NCBI GenBank assembly: GCA_017399305.1
Contig: JAFQDK010000020.1
Location: 1 to 42,621, forward strand
Reading direction: 5' to 3'
From: Clostridia bacterium
GTDB taxonomy: Bacteria > Bacillota > Clostridia > Oscillospirales > CAG-272
DNA length: 42,621 bases
A program made the translations under genes and the position numbers. Under the pieces are notes generated by a model that saw only the letters and a program-made list of their open reading frames with translations, was not told the DNA's origin and ran no database searches. The stretch's first letter is position 1. Each line of letters opens with the position of its first letter. Below are positions 1 through 8,558 of the stretch, in pieces.

Positions 1-1
1 A

Positions 2-226
2 TTGGTTGCTATGGATATGCAACATCTGTTTGTGCCGGATAACGGAGGAATTCGACAACTAACCTTGAGAGAAGGGTTGAGGTTGTTTGGCTACCCGGAT
101 GATTATAAGTTTAATACATCTATTGAAAATGGATATGATTTGCTTGGCAATACTGTAGTCGTACCAGTAATTAAAGCGGTTGCAAGCAGAGTGCTTGATG
201 TATACTCACAGGAGGTGTGCGAATGA
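2..226 (+). CDS. DNA (cytosine-5-)-methyltransferase, C-terminal fragment (cut by window edge)
   Basis: This is the last 74 residues of an enzyme that would methylate cytosine at C5 in a specific DNA site. Seen: the segment RQLTLREGLRLFGYPDDY, then YDLLGNTVVVPVIKAVA. These match the conserved C-terminal motifs IX-X of C5 methyltransferases (R.LT.RE..RL.G.P, then GN.V..P). The catalytic PC motif and SAM loop lie upstream of the window. The stop TGA overlaps the ATG of the next gene (ATGA), so the two are translationally coupled. That arrangement, with a restriction enzyme directly downstream, marks a type II restriction-modification operon. The frame is open to the window edge, so the true start is not visible. 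Confidence 0.88.
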   Translation: MVAMDMQHLFVPDNGGIRQLTLREGLRLFGYPDDYKFNTSIENGYDLLGNTVVVPVIKAVASRVLDVYSQEVCE

Positions 227-954
227 GATTGACTGCACAACAGGTATATGACAAATTAATTAATGAAGACCGAATTCTTGAAATTGAAGGAAGGATTACC
301 TTTGACTTTGGGGATGTAAATATTATTGTAAAACAGAAGGATGTTGTTGGAAACATTATTCAAGAGTGGCTTCAAGGATGGTTGGAGAAAAATGGTATAG
401 ATTATGCGCCAAGCGAAAATACGCAAATGCCACCAGATATTTTTCTTAATCCCGATGATTTGACAAAGGATTTATTAGAGGTCAAAGCCTTTAATCGCAC
501 CGCTACTCCTGCATTTGACATAGCTGATTTTAGGGCGTATCAAAGAGAGATAGTAACACAGCCGTATATGCTTCATGCCGAATATCTTATTTTTGGATAT
601 GACATGGATGAAAATGGGATAGTAACAATTAAAGATGTATGGCTGAAAAAAGTATGGGAAATAACCAGAAGAATGGAGAATTGGCCGCTAAATCTTCAGG
701 TCAAAAATAATGTTGTGCATAAAATTCGCCCAGGCGTTTTTTATAGCAATCGACCCAGGGATTTCCATATTTTCCGTAATATGGAGGATTTTTTGTCAGC
801 GGTAGAGCAAACAGTATGGCAGAACCCAGATACTCGAATCAATTCGTCAACATGGAAAAGACAGTTTCTTGATAGCTATGAAGCTTTTTACGGCGAAAGA
901 TTGACCATACCTCGCTGGGATGACATAGCAGATACATATAGGGTTGGACGGTAA
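223..954 (+). CDS. Type II restriction endonuclease, NgoBV/NlaIV-like
   Basis: 243-residue protein that probably cuts DNA at the site protected by the upstream methyltransferase. Seen: a PD...E-x-K nuclease core with P71-D72 and E86-V-K88 in LLEVKAFN, followed by TPAFDIADF. The N-terminus LTAQQVYDKL and the overall layout resemble my memory of the NgoBV family (PF09564), whose members recognise GGNNCC. The family and the specificity are recalled, not searched. I chose ATG at 223 because GGAGG at 211-215 sits 7 bases upstream and the start overlaps the methyltransferase stop by 4 bases; an in-frame GTG at 217 is too close to that site. Base composition is AT-richer than the core operon further right, consistent with an acquired module. 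Confidence 0.78.
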   Translation: MRLTAQQVYDKLINEDRILEIEGRITFDFGDVNIIVKQKDVVGNIIQEWLQGWLEKNGIDYAPSENTQMPPDIFLNPDDLTKDLLEVKAFNRTATPAFDIADFRAYQREIVTQPYMLHAEYLIFGYDMDENGIVTIKDVWLKKVWEITRRMENWPLNLQVKNNVVHKIRPGVFYSNRPRDFHIFRNMEDFLSAVEQTVWQNPDTRINSSTWKRQFLDSYEAFYGERLTIPRWDDIADTYRVGR

Positions 955-960
955 GCGTAA

Positions 961-1017
961 TAAAAAAAACGATTACCCACTAAAAAAAACGATTACCCCC
1001 ACTAAAAAAACGATTGC
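961..1017 (+). repeat. Short tandem repeat, about 20-bp unit, 2.7 copies
   Basis: Directly after the endonuclease stop the unit TAAAAAAAACGATTACCC occurs at 961 and 981. A shortened third copy starts at 1003 and ends CGATTGC. There are no unique spacers, so it is not a CRISPR array. Function unknown. Confidence 0.7.
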
Positions 1018-1052
1018 TTTTGCGGCAACGGGGATAATCGAAAAACAACAGA

Positions 1053-1111
1053 AAAAAGCAGCATTTCACTCGTGAAAAACGACTAATTCACAGAGTGTCA
1101 TGCTGCTTTTA
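1053..1111 (+). terminator. Long imperfect hairpin, likely terminator of the R-M operon
   Basis: Arms AAAAGCAGCAT (1054-1064) and ATGCTGCTTTT (1100-1110) are perfectly complementary. The stem extends inward imperfectly through TTCACTC and GAGTGTC. The trailing T run supports termination of the plus-strand restriction-modification transcript. The 1112-1160 stretch holds nothing else I can identify. Confidence 0.6.
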
Positions 1112-1165
1112 TATTTTGAAAAAAACTTGCAAAGCCTTATGGCACAAGGGTTTTCAAACAAAAAG

Positions 1166-1204
1166 TAAAAGCACGCTAATTCTATCAAAATTAGCGTGGC
1201 TTTT

Positions 1205-1206
<2 letters not shown>
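1166..1206 (-). terminator. Bidirectional hairpin downstream of the tRNA pair
   Basis: AAAAGCACGCTAAT at 1167-1180 pairs with ATTAGCGTGGCTTTTT at 1190-1205 with one bulged base. It lies immediately 3' of the minus-strand tRNA genes and has T-rich flanks on both strands. Confidence 0.7.
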
Positions 1207-1282
<76 letters not shown>

Positions 1283-1291
1283 ATATTTAAT

Positions 1292-1378
1292 TGGTGCCGG
1301 AGGCCGGGGTCGAACCGGTACGAGTGTTACCTCACGGGATTTTAAGTCCCGGGCGTCTGCCAATTCCGCCACTCCGGC
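1292..1378 (-). tRNA. tRNA-Leu (TAA)
   Basis: Minus-strand cloverleaf of 87 nt including encoded CCA. The acceptor stem is GCCGGAG/CTCCGGC, the anticodon loop is CTTAAAA with anticodon TAA, and there is a class II long variable arm (TGAGGTAACACTCGTA). The T arm contains GGTTCGACCCC. It decodes UUA/UUG. It is the first gene of a two-tRNA unit with tRNA-fMet. Confidence 0.95.
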
Positions 1379-1403
1379 ACGATCGCCTTTCGGCAACAGT
1401 AGT

Positions 1404-1432
1404 ATATTACCATACTTTTATTTGGTTGTCAA
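1404..1432 (-). promoter_or_regulatory. Promoter of the tRNA-Leu/tRNA-fMet unit
   Basis: On the minus strand TTGACA (1432-1427), a 17-base spacer, then TAATAT (1409-1404). This is close to sigma-A consensus and lies 26 bases before the tRNA-Leu 5' end. Confidence 0.85.
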
Positions 1433-1517
1433 TACCTTTTTAAAAATACTTAAAAAAACGTTCGACGTAATCCGAGATATTTTTTACACTCGATGAAAAT
1501 CAATGTATAATTTTATA

Positions 1518-1546
1518 TTGACTTTTTTACAAGAAAGCGCTATAAT
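1518..1546 (+). promoter_or_regulatory. Promoter of the AraC/shikimate-kinase-like pair
   Basis: TTGACT (1518-1523), 17-base spacer, TATAAT (1541-1546), followed by a leader of about 100 bases before the start at 1650. Confidence 0.85.
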
Positions 1547-1649
1547 TTTGTTGAAATAAAAGAGTTTTTGTGTTGATTTTTTACAGTATCAACCTTTATT
1601 CTTGCAAAATACACAAAAAATTTTATACACTTTTTGTGGAGGACACGAT

Positions 1650-2513
1650 ATGTCTGACGGCATCATTTACAGCTTTGGAACAGAGAAGTATGCATATGAG
1701 AATCTGCACTCTGAATATGAGGGTAATTTTTGTATAGAAAAAATGGGTATCACATATCCCGACAAGCGCTATCTCATAGACCGAGAGAATTATGGCAGAT
1801 ATTTTTACCGTCATATTTATGTGCTTGAATATGTAATCTCAGGCGAGGGATATGTTGAGTGTGATCACGAGGTATACAAAGTAAAAGCCGGCGATTTTTA
1901 TATGCTTTCTAGTCGTCATTTGCATCGCTATTATTGCAATCCTGACAATCCTTATTCAAAAATATGGATCAATGTTGGCGGTCGCTTGATGAATGAGATG
2001 ATGCAGCTTTATAATCTTCAAAGCGGCATTGTAATAAAGCAGATGAATTGCCGCAAGACATTCGATCTCATTTTTGATGAGTGTTCGCGTATCAACTGTG
2101 ATAACAAAGCAGAGATATATCGCAGTGTGTTTAAACTGATTGTGCGTTTGCTTGATCAGCTCACCAGTGATTCTGCCTGTGACATGCTTGCGCCTTCATC
2201 TTATAAAATCCGAGACTTTATTGATGCAAACATTCAGGCAGATATTTGTCTCGATGATATAGCAAGTAAGTTCTTCTTCAGTAAGTCGTATATCATCAGT
2301 TGTTTCAAGAATGAGTTTGGTATTTCGCCAAAGCAGTACATAATTCAAAAGAAGATTGAAACTGCAAAAAATATGTTGCTTGAAACGGATATGAGCATCA
2401 AGGCGATTGCCGAGATGCTACATTTTGCGGACAGTCACCATTTTTCAAATACGTTTAAAAAGCAGACAGGCACTGCGCCTGTTGAGTTCCGCATGAAAGC
2501 AGGCCAAAGCTAA
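1650..2513 (+). CDS. AraC-family transcriptional regulator with N-terminal cupin
   Basis: 287-residue DNA-binding regulator. The N-terminal half has the jelly-roll signature of AraC ligand-binding domains (YVISGEGYVECDHEVYKVKAGDFYML). The C-terminal ~100 residues carry two helix-turn-helix motifs: DICLDDIASKFFFSKSYIIS, and SIKAIAEMLHFADSHHFSNTFKKQTGTAP in outline. I chose ATG at 1650 because GGAGG at 1638-1642 lies 7 bases upstream; an in-frame TTG at 1602 has no ribosome site. The stop TAA is directly abutted by the ATG of the next gene, so the pair is one transcript. This group usually controls sugar use; the effector and targets here are unknown, and no sugar operon is adjacent. Confidence 0.88.
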   Translation: MSDGIIYSFGTEKYAYENLHSEYEGNFCIEKMGITYPDKRYLIDRENYGRYFYRHIYVLEYVISGEGYVECDHEVYKVKAGDFYMLSSRHLHRYYCNPDNPYSKIWINVGGRLMNEMMQLYNLQSGIVIKQMNCRKTFDLIFDECSRINCDNKAEIYRSVFKLIVRLLDQLTSDSACDMLAPSSYKIRDFIDANIQADICLDDIASKFFFSKSYIISCFKNEFGISPKQYIIQKKIETAKNMLLETDMSIKAIAEMLHFADSHHFSNTFKKQTGTAPVEFRMKAGQS

Positions 2514-3011
2514 ATGAATATTATTCTCATAGGTATGCCCGGTTGCGGCAAGAGTACGGTTGGAGTTGTACTTGCTAAAGTAATGGGTATGCATTTTTGC
2601 GACACGGATATTGTAATTCAACAGCGCGAAGGAAGAAAACTCCAAGAGATTATCAATACAGACGGAAATGATGCTTTTCTCGTTTGCGAGAAAAACGCGC
2701 TTCTTTCGCTTGATATTGATGATACTGTAATCGCCACGGGAGGCAGCGCGATATATTCCGATGAAGCGATGCAATATTTGAAAAAGAGCGGCAAGGTTGT
2801 TTATCTCAAGGTCAGCGAAGAGGAGATTGAGCGCCGCCTTGCTGACTTCGCGGCGCGCGGAGTCGCTATAAAGGACGGTATGACCGTAAAGGATTTATAC
2901 AACGAGCGCATTCCGCTTTATGAAAAGTATGCGGATATAACAGTAAAAGGCGAGGGAAGTGACATCCCGGCGGTAATCGGAAAGATTGCTGAAGAACTTG
3001 CAAGAATTTAA
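2514..3011 (+). CDS. Shikimate-kinase-family small-molecule kinase (atypical substrate site)
   Basis: 165-residue P-loop kinase of the AroK fold. Seen: Walker A GMPGCGKST at residues 7-15, D30-T-D32 of the substrate site, the ATGGS strand, and the lid/adenine region ending NERIPLYEKYADI. Two residues that bind shikimate in known enzymes differ. The Arg of the usual FRxxE motif is Leu here (AFLVCE), and the GGG loop is GGS. The fold is secure, the substrate is not; this may be a paralogue rather than the aromatic-pathway enzyme. It follows the AraC stop with no gap and is probably co-transcribed. No other aro genes are in the window. Confidence 0.75.
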   Translation: MNIILIGMPGCGKSTVGVVLAKVMGMHFCDTDIVIQQREGRKLQEIINTDGNDAFLVCEKNALLSLDIDDTVIATGGSAIYSDEAMQYLKKSGKVVYLKVSEEEIERRLADFAARGVAIKDGMTVKDLYNERIPLYEKYADITVKGEGSDIPAVIGKIAEELARI

Positions 3012-3051
3012 AATAACACCGCTTTGCGAAACAGCAAGGCGGTGTTATTTT
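3010..3051 (+). terminator. Intrinsic terminator after the kinase gene
   Basis: AAATAACACCGC (3011-3022) pairs with GCGGTGTTATTT (3039-3050), extended inward by TTGC/GCAA, and ends in a T run. Confidence 0.88.
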
Positions 3052-3105
3052 AGTGGTATAGGCGAGGCGGTGTTGACTGTCTCGCTGTTTTTGTATTATT
3101 TATAC

Positions 3106-3134
3106 TTGTTAAAATCATAAATATATGTTATTAT
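3106..3134 (+). promoter_or_regulatory. Putative promoter of the lipid kinase/polC operon
   Basis: TTGTTA (3106-3111), 17-base spacer, TATTAT (3129-3134), 36 bases before the ATG at 3171. Moderate match to sigma-A consensus. Confidence 0.6.
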
Positions 3135-3170
3135 AAATTATTAAGTATTATCAATGTGTGAGGTGCCACC

Positions 3171-4052
3171 ATGCTTAAAAAATTGATGCTTATTGTCAAT
3201 CCCGTTGCCGGAAAAAAGAAACTTAAAAATTTGCTTTTGGATGTTGTTGAGATCTTTGGTAAGGGTGGATATGCAACTACAGTTATGGTTACAGGACGTC
3301 GCGGTGAGGCAAGTGAATTTGCAGCTTTCGGCAATGATTTTGATATGATTGTATGCTGTGGCGGTGATGGTACTCTCAATGAGGCGATAAGCGGTATGTT
3401 GCAGAACAATATCACTATTCCTCTTGGATATATTCCCTGCGGAAGCACCAATGATTTTGCAAACAGTATGGGTGTGGAGCTGGATATTAAGAAATGTGCC
3501 GAATCAATCGCACTTGGAATGCCGCTTCCTCTTGATGTTGGAAAATTCAATGAAAGATTTTTTACTTATGTCGCATCTTTCGGTGCGTTTACCGCTTCCT
3601 CATATTCGGCACCGCAGAGCATAAAGAATGTTTTTGGTCACGCGGCGTATCTGTTTGAAGGCATTAAGGATTTGCAGAGTATAAAGCCCTATCACATGAA
3701 GTTTGTTGTTGACGACAAAGTTTACGAAGGCGATTATGTCTTTGGCGCGGTTGCCAACTCCACATCTTTTGGCGGAATAGTCAAACTTAAAAACGAGCTT
3801 GTTTCTCTTAACGACGGGCTTTTTGAAGTGTTGCTTGTAAAAATGCCAAAGAATATTGCTGATCTCAGTGTGATAATAAACGCGCTTACAACCAGCAATT
3901 ATGACAATGACCGCTTTGAGTTTTTCAAAGCGTCAAAGTTGACAATTTGTCCTCCAGGGGCTATGTCATGGTCGCTTGACGGAGAATATATGCACACCGA
4001 TGGAGATGTTACCGTTAATAATCTTCACGGTGCGGTTGATTTTGTAAAGTAA
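3171..4052 (+). CDS. Diacylglycerol/lipid kinase (DagK/YegS-BmrU family)
   Basis: 293-residue cytosolic or membrane-associated kinase that phosphorylates diacylglycerol or a related lipid, typically to return lipid to phosphatidic acid synthesis. Seen: N-terminal IVNPVAGKKK, the nucleotide-binding GGDGTLNEA at residues 64-72, IPCGSTNDFA at 88-97 (the conserved GTxNDxA-type loop), and the C-terminal SLDGEY strand. Length is normal for the family. Start ATG with GAGG 7 bases upstream. PolC begins 9 bases after the stop, so they form one transcript. The lipid substrate cannot be read from sequence. Confidence 0.88.
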   Translation: MLKKLMLIVNPVAGKKKLKNLLLDVVEIFGKGGYATTVMVTGRRGEASEFAAFGNDFDMIVCCGGDGTLNEAISGMLQNNITIPLGYIPCGSTNDFANSMGVELDIKKCAESIALGMPLPLDVGKFNERFFTYVASFGAFTASSYSAPQSIKNVFGHAAYLFEGIKDLQSIKPYHMKFVVDDKVYEGDYVFGAVANSTSFGGIVKLKNELVSLNDGLFEVLLVKMPKNIADLSVIINALTTSNYDNDRFEFFKASKLTICPPGAMSWSLDGEYMHTDGDVTVNNLHGAVDFVK

Positions 4053-4061
4053 GGATTTGTT

Positions 4062-7000
4062 ATGGCAAAAACATTATCAGAATATTTATATAAATACACG
4101 CCGTCGTGCCAACAGTATGCCGATATTTTGTCGGCAGGCGAGATTACGACTGTCCGTGCTGATAAAGAGCTGCGCATGCTTGAGGTAGGCGCAGCTTTTA
4201 AGGCTTTGGTAGAGAAGAAAGACCTCTATGCAGTGGAGCGTGAGATAGCAGCAGCTTATGCGTTGAACTCTGTGCGCGTTCTTCCTCACTATCCGTCTTC
4301 GCTGTTTACAAAGTCTTATATGAATTCGGTCCTGCTTGAAACCGAGCGTGTCGGAACAGTATCAAAGGGCTTTTTCAACTATGCTGACATACAGATAAAT
4401 GACGGTGAAATTGTAATTGAGATTCCTTTTGGCATGGGCGGTATTGGTTTGCTTGAAACTGCGCAAACTGCCGCAGTTATAGCCGGGATAATCAAAAGTG
4501 AATTTGAGCTTGACTTTAAAGTGGATATCCGAGCAAATGAAAATGCTGAGTATGTAGCGAGCCTGCACCGCTCGGCATTTGAAGAGGATCTCCGCCGTAT
4601 AGATGCTAACATTGCATTAGCACTTCAAAATGAAGCGGCAGCTGCGCCGCATCGTGACGCACCTTCGGAGGGGGCACCGGTGGCGGAGCGTTTGCCTATG
4701 ATTGACACTCTCAGCACTGAAGAACTTGAAAGCGAACAGATAAGTGAGAATGTTTACAAGAGCGGAAACATGACATTTGACGTTTCGGAAAGCTCCATTA
4801 TTCTCGGTGAGGAGTTTGAGTTTTCTACTCCTACTCCGATGCGTAAATTGCAGAGATTGGATGGCACAGTGCTTATTATGGGCAAGGTGTTTTCTATAGA
4901 GACCAAGGAAACGCGCAAGGGTGATAAAATCAATGTCACAATAGGCATTACAGACAATGATTCGTCGATATCTCTCCGCGGAGTTTTTCCGATAGAAAAG
5001 GCAGAGTTTGCCGGTAAAATGAAAATTGGCAAGAGCTATGCTGTTCTTGGTAAAGTCAAGATGGATACATTCTTCAATGAGCATGTTATGCGTCCTGTTC
5101 GTATTGCTGAGATAAAGCAGGTGCTTCGCAAAGATACTGCCGAGAAAAAGCGTGTTGAGCTTCATCTTCACAGTGTAATGTCGCAGATGGATGCAATAAT
5201 AGAGCCGTCCGAGCTAATTGCAACAGCAAAGCGATTCGGACATAAGGCCGTTGCAATTACTGACCACGGCAATGTACAGTCATTCCCCGAGATGATGCTT
5301 GCGGCAGAAAAACAGGGAGATATAAAGGTCATCTACGGTATGGAAGCATATTTTGTAGATGATACGGCGCGTGCAGTTTACGGCGAGAGCAGTGAGCCGC
5401 TCAACGGTGAATTTATTGTCTTTGATATTGAGACAACCGGTCTGTCCGTGGCGAATTGCGGAATCACCGAAATAGGCGCTGTAAAGATAAAAGGCAGTGA
5501 GATAATTGACCGGTTTAATATCTTTGTCAACCCGGAAATGCCAATTCCGCAGAACATCGTGGAGCTTACCGGTATCACCGATGATATGGTCAAGGATGCT
5601 CCAAAGATCGATGAGGCAATACCACAGTTTTTCGAGTTTTGCGGTGATCTCACGCTTATAGCGCACAATGCAAACTTTGATACAAGTTTTATCAGGGCTG
5701 CTGCAGAAAAACTCAAGATTCCGTTCAAGAATCCATATCTTGATACGGTTGCGCTTTCGCGATTTGCAAACCCCGAGCTGAAAAAGCATAAACTTGATAT
5801 ACTTGCTGATTATTACAAGCTTGGCGACTTCAATCATCACCGTGCTTGTGATGATGCGGAGATGCTCGCACATATTTATTTTAAGATGTCTGAAAAGATA
5901 ATGAACGAAGGCATCGGAGATCTTGGCGGAATCAACGCCGCGATGAGTGAACATTCCGATCCGCTTAAGCTTCGTACATATCACCAGATTATCCTTGTTA
6001 AAAATCAGGTTGGACTCAAGAATCTTTATCGTTTGATATCCGACAGTTATCTAAAGTATTATAAACGAAATCCGCGTATCCCTAAGACAGTGCTTGAGCA
6101 GTATCGTGACGGATTGATTATAGGTTCGGCGTGTGAAGCGGGCGAGCTTTTTATGGCGATACTTGACGGACAGTCGCAAGAGGAGATAGAGCGCATTGCA
6201 AACTTCTATGATTATCTTGAGATACAGCCTATATGCAACAACCGTTTCCTTATTGCTAACGGAAAAGTTGCAGATGAAGAGGGGCTGCGTGAGCTTAATC
6301 GCAAGATTGTTGCGCTTGGTAAAAAGCTTGGCAAGCCTGTTGTTGCCACCTGTGATGCACACTTTCTCAATAAAGAAGATGAGATCTACCGCAAGATTTT
6401 GCTTGCAGGCATGAAGTTTGCCGATGCCGACAGAGATATTGGACTGTATTTCCGCACTACAGACGAGATGCTTGAGGAGTTCTCTTATCTCGGCGAAGAA
6501 ACTGCGTATGAGGTAGTTGTAGAGAATACCAATCTCATCAACGATATGATAGAGGAGATACGCCCGATACCCAAGGGAACATACACTCCTAACATGGAGG
6601 GAGCAGAAGAGGATCTTCAGCGCATCTGTTGGGAGCGTGCGCGCTCTATCTATGGTGAAGATTTGCCTGAGATAGTTTCTCAGCGACTTGACAAAGAGCT
6701 GACATCTATCATAAAACACGGTTTTGCGGTGCTTTATATGATCGCGCAAAAGCTTGTTGCGTATAGTGAGAGCCAAGGATATCTTGTAGGTTCAAGAGGT
6801 TCTGTAGGCTCGTCATTCGTTGCTTCAATGGCGGGTATATCCGAGGTTAATCCTTTGCCTCCGCATTACGTGTGCCCAAAATGTAAATACAGTGAGTTCT
6901 TCACAGACGGTTCTGTTGGTTCCGGATTTGACCTGCCCGACAAGGACTGCCCGAAATGCGGCGGTCCTCTCATCGGTGAAGGACATGATATTCCGTTCGA

Positions 7001-8450
7001 AACCTTTCTTGGATTCTATGGCGACAAATCACCCGATATCGACCTTAATTTCTCAGGCGATGTTCAGGGTAAGGTCCATAAATACACAGAGGAACTTTTT
7101 GGCAGCGAAAACGTGTTCCGTGCAGGAACTATCGGTACTATGGCGTCCAAAACCGCGTTCGGTTTTGTTGCCAAGTATCTTGATGGCAAGGGAATATCGC
7201 TTTGCCGCGCAGATATGGATAGACTTGTTGCAGGATGCGTAGGCGTTAAGCGTACCACCGGACAGCATCCCGGCGGCATTATCGTTGTACCGAAAGAGTA
7301 CAGTGTTTATGATTTTACTCCGGTACAGCATCCGGCAGATGACCCCAATTCCAGCATAGTTACAACGCACTTCCAGTTCTCGTATCTGCATGATACTATT
7401 TTGAAACTGGATGAGCTTGGACACGATATGCCGACTAAATACAAGATGCTTGAAAAGTATACAAATACAAGCGTTATGGACGTAAAGATGAACGACCGTT
7501 CGGTTTATGAATTGCTTGAGTCTACAGCACCGCTTGGCGTTACCGAGGAGGATATTGACTGCCCGATAGGCACGCTTGGACTCCCTGAACTTGGCACACG
7601 ATTTGTGCAGCAGGTTCTTGTCGAGGCAAAGCCGCGTACTTTCGCCGACCTTTTGCAGGTATCGGGACTTACGCATGGCACTGACGTTTGGCTTGGCAAC
7701 GCACAGGATCTTATCCGTGACGGTATTTGTACTATTTCGCAGGTAGTAGGTACGCGTGACGGTATCATGCTTGACCTTATCCGATACGGACTGGATAACG
7801 GTAATTCATTTACGATAATGGAGTCTGTACGTAAAGGTAAGGGACTTAAGCCTGAGTGGGAAGAGGATATGCGCGCGCATAATGTGCCGGAATGGTACAT
7901 AGACTCGTGTAAAAAGATTAAATACATGTTCCCGAAAGCGCACGCGGCGGCGTACGTTATGAGTGCTATCCGACTTGCATGGTATAAGATTTATTACCCT
8001 ATGGAGTTTTATGCTGCATTCTTTACGGTTGCGCCAGGAGGATTTGACGGCGAGCTTATCATGCGCGGCAAGGGCGCTGTAACCGCTACTATCAACGAGC
8101 TTTCAAAGAAAGAGGATGCAACGCAGAAAGACGCAGAAACGATATCGTCAATGTCGCTTGCGCGTGAAGCACTTGCAAGAGGAGTGCAGTTCCTCGGCGT
8201 TGATCTGTATAAGTCGGATGCTACAGCTTTTCTCCCTGAAAACGGCAAGATACGACTTCCGTTCTCGTCACTTGGCGGACTTGGAGAGGGTGCGGCGCAG
8301 AAGATAGTCGAGGCAAGAGCAGACGGTGAATTTTTCTCGATTGAGGAACTCCGCGAACGTGCGAAACTCACTAAGAGTGTAATAGAGATTCTTTCACGAA
8401 ATGGCGTGCTTGATAATTTGAGCGAAACAAATCAGTATACATTTTTCTGA
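4062..8450 (+). CDS. polC: DNA polymerase III subunit alpha, Gram-positive PolC type
   Basis: 1462-residue replicative polymerase with built-in 3'-5' proofreading. Order of domains seen: N-terminal domain (about 1-230), OB fold (about 240-350), first part of the PHP domain with VELHLHSVMSQMDA (about 365), inserted DnaQ-type exonuclease starting FIVFDIETTG (D455, E457) and ending at HHRACDDAEML, remainder of PHP, zinc ribbon CPKC 938-941 and CPKC 963-966, polymerase active site PDIDLNFSGD (D992, D994), and TGQHPGG in the fingers. Length matches the family (about 1440). The exonuclease inserted in PHP is diagnostic of PolC and excludes DnaE. It shares an operon with the upstream lipid kinase. 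Confidence 0.98.
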   Translation: MAKTLSEYLYKYTPSCQQYADILSAGEITTVRADKELRMLEVGAAFKALVEKKDLYAVEREIAAAYALNSVRVLPHYPSSLFTKSYMNSVLLETERVGTVSKGFFNYADIQINDGEIVIEIPFGMGGIGLLETAQTAAVIAGIIKSEFELDFKVDIRANENAEYVASLHRSAFEEDLRRIDANIALALQNEAAAAPHRDAPSEGAPVAERLPMIDTLSTEELESEQISENVYKSGNMTFDVSESSIILGEEFEFSTPTPMRKLQRLDGTVLIMGKVFSIETKETRKGDKINVTIGITDNDSSISLRGVFPIEKAEFAGKMKIGKSYAVLGKVKMDTFFNEHVMRPVRIAEIKQVLRKDTAEKKRVELHLHSVMSQMDAIIEPSELIATAKRFGHKAVAITDHGNVQSFPEMMLAAEKQGDIKVIYGMEAYFVDDTARAVYGESSEPLNGEFIVFDIETTGLSVANCGITEIGAVKIKGSEIIDRFNIFVNPEMPIPQNIVELTGITDDMVKDAPKIDEAIPQFFEFCGDLTLIAHNANFDTSFIRAAAEKLKIPFKNPYLDTVALSRFANPELKKHKLDILADYYKLGDFNHHRACDDAEMLAHIYFKMSEKIMNEGIGDLGGINAAMSEHSDPLKLRTYHQIILVKNQVGLKNLYRLISDSYLKYYKRNPRIPKTVLEQYRDGLIIGSACEAGELFMAILDGQSQEEIERIANFYDYLEIQPICNNRFLIANGKVADEEGLRELNRKIVALGKKLGKPVVATCDAHFLNKEDEIYRKILLAGMKFADADRDIGLYFRTTDEMLEEFSYLGEETAYEVVVENTNLINDMIEEIRPIPKGTYTPNMEGAEEDLQRICWERARSIYGEDLPEIVSQRLDKELTSIIKHGFAVLYMIAQKLVAYSESQGYLVGSRGSVGSSFVASMAGISEVNPLPPHYVCPKCKYSEFFTDGSVGSGFDLPDKDCPKCGGPLIGEGHDIPFETFLGFYGDKSPDIDLNFSGDVQGKVHKYTEELFGSENVFRAGTIGTMASKTAFGFVAKYLDGKGISLCRADMDRLVAGCVGVKRTTGQHPGGIIVVPKEYSVYDFTPVQHPADDPNSSIVTTHFQFSYLHDTILKLDELGHDMPTKYKMLEKYTNTSVMDVKMNDRSVYELLESTAPLGVTEEDIDCPIGTLGLPELGTRFVQQVLVEAKPRTFADLLQVSGLTHGTDVWLGNAQDLIRDGICTISQVVGTRDGIMLDLIRYGLDNGNSFTIMESVRKGKGLKPEWEEDMRAHNVPEWYIDSCKKIKYMFPKAHAAAYVMSAIRLAWYKIYYPMEFYAAFFTVAPGGFDGELIMRGKGAVTATINELSKKEDATQKDAETISSMSLAREALARGVQFLGVDLYKSDATAFLPENGKIRLPFSSLGGLGEGAAQKIVEARADGEFFSIEELRERAKLTKSVIEILSRNGVLDNLSETNQYTFF

Positions 8451-8473
8451 TTTGGTAAATGAAACCGTAAACT

Positions 8474-8502
8474 TGTAGGGCAGGGGATTGCTCCTGCCGC
8501 CT
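8474..8502. repeat. Palindromic intergenic repeat
   Basis: GTAGGGCAGGGGATTGCTCC followed by TGCCGCC forms a hairpin (GGCAGG/CCTGCC arms). A related element beginning GTAGGGGATG lies at 28901. The style matches short dispersed palindromes common between genes of gut clostridia (family knowledge). It may also damp read-through from polC. The rest of 8451-8546 shows nothing else. Confidence 0.55.
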
Positions 8503-8558
8503 TGGGCTTCTATAGTGATAGGAAGTAACCTTATCGATTGCAAAACGGAGGTTGTAAA

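Noticed and set aside
961-1017. Possible CRISPR array
   Set aside because: The repeats are adjacent with almost no spacer, only 2.7 copies, and no cas genes are in view.
4617-7676. Several minus-strand open frames of 184-241 residues inside polC
   Set aside because: They lie antisense to conserved PolC motifs, lack ribosome sites and promoters, and show no domain pattern.
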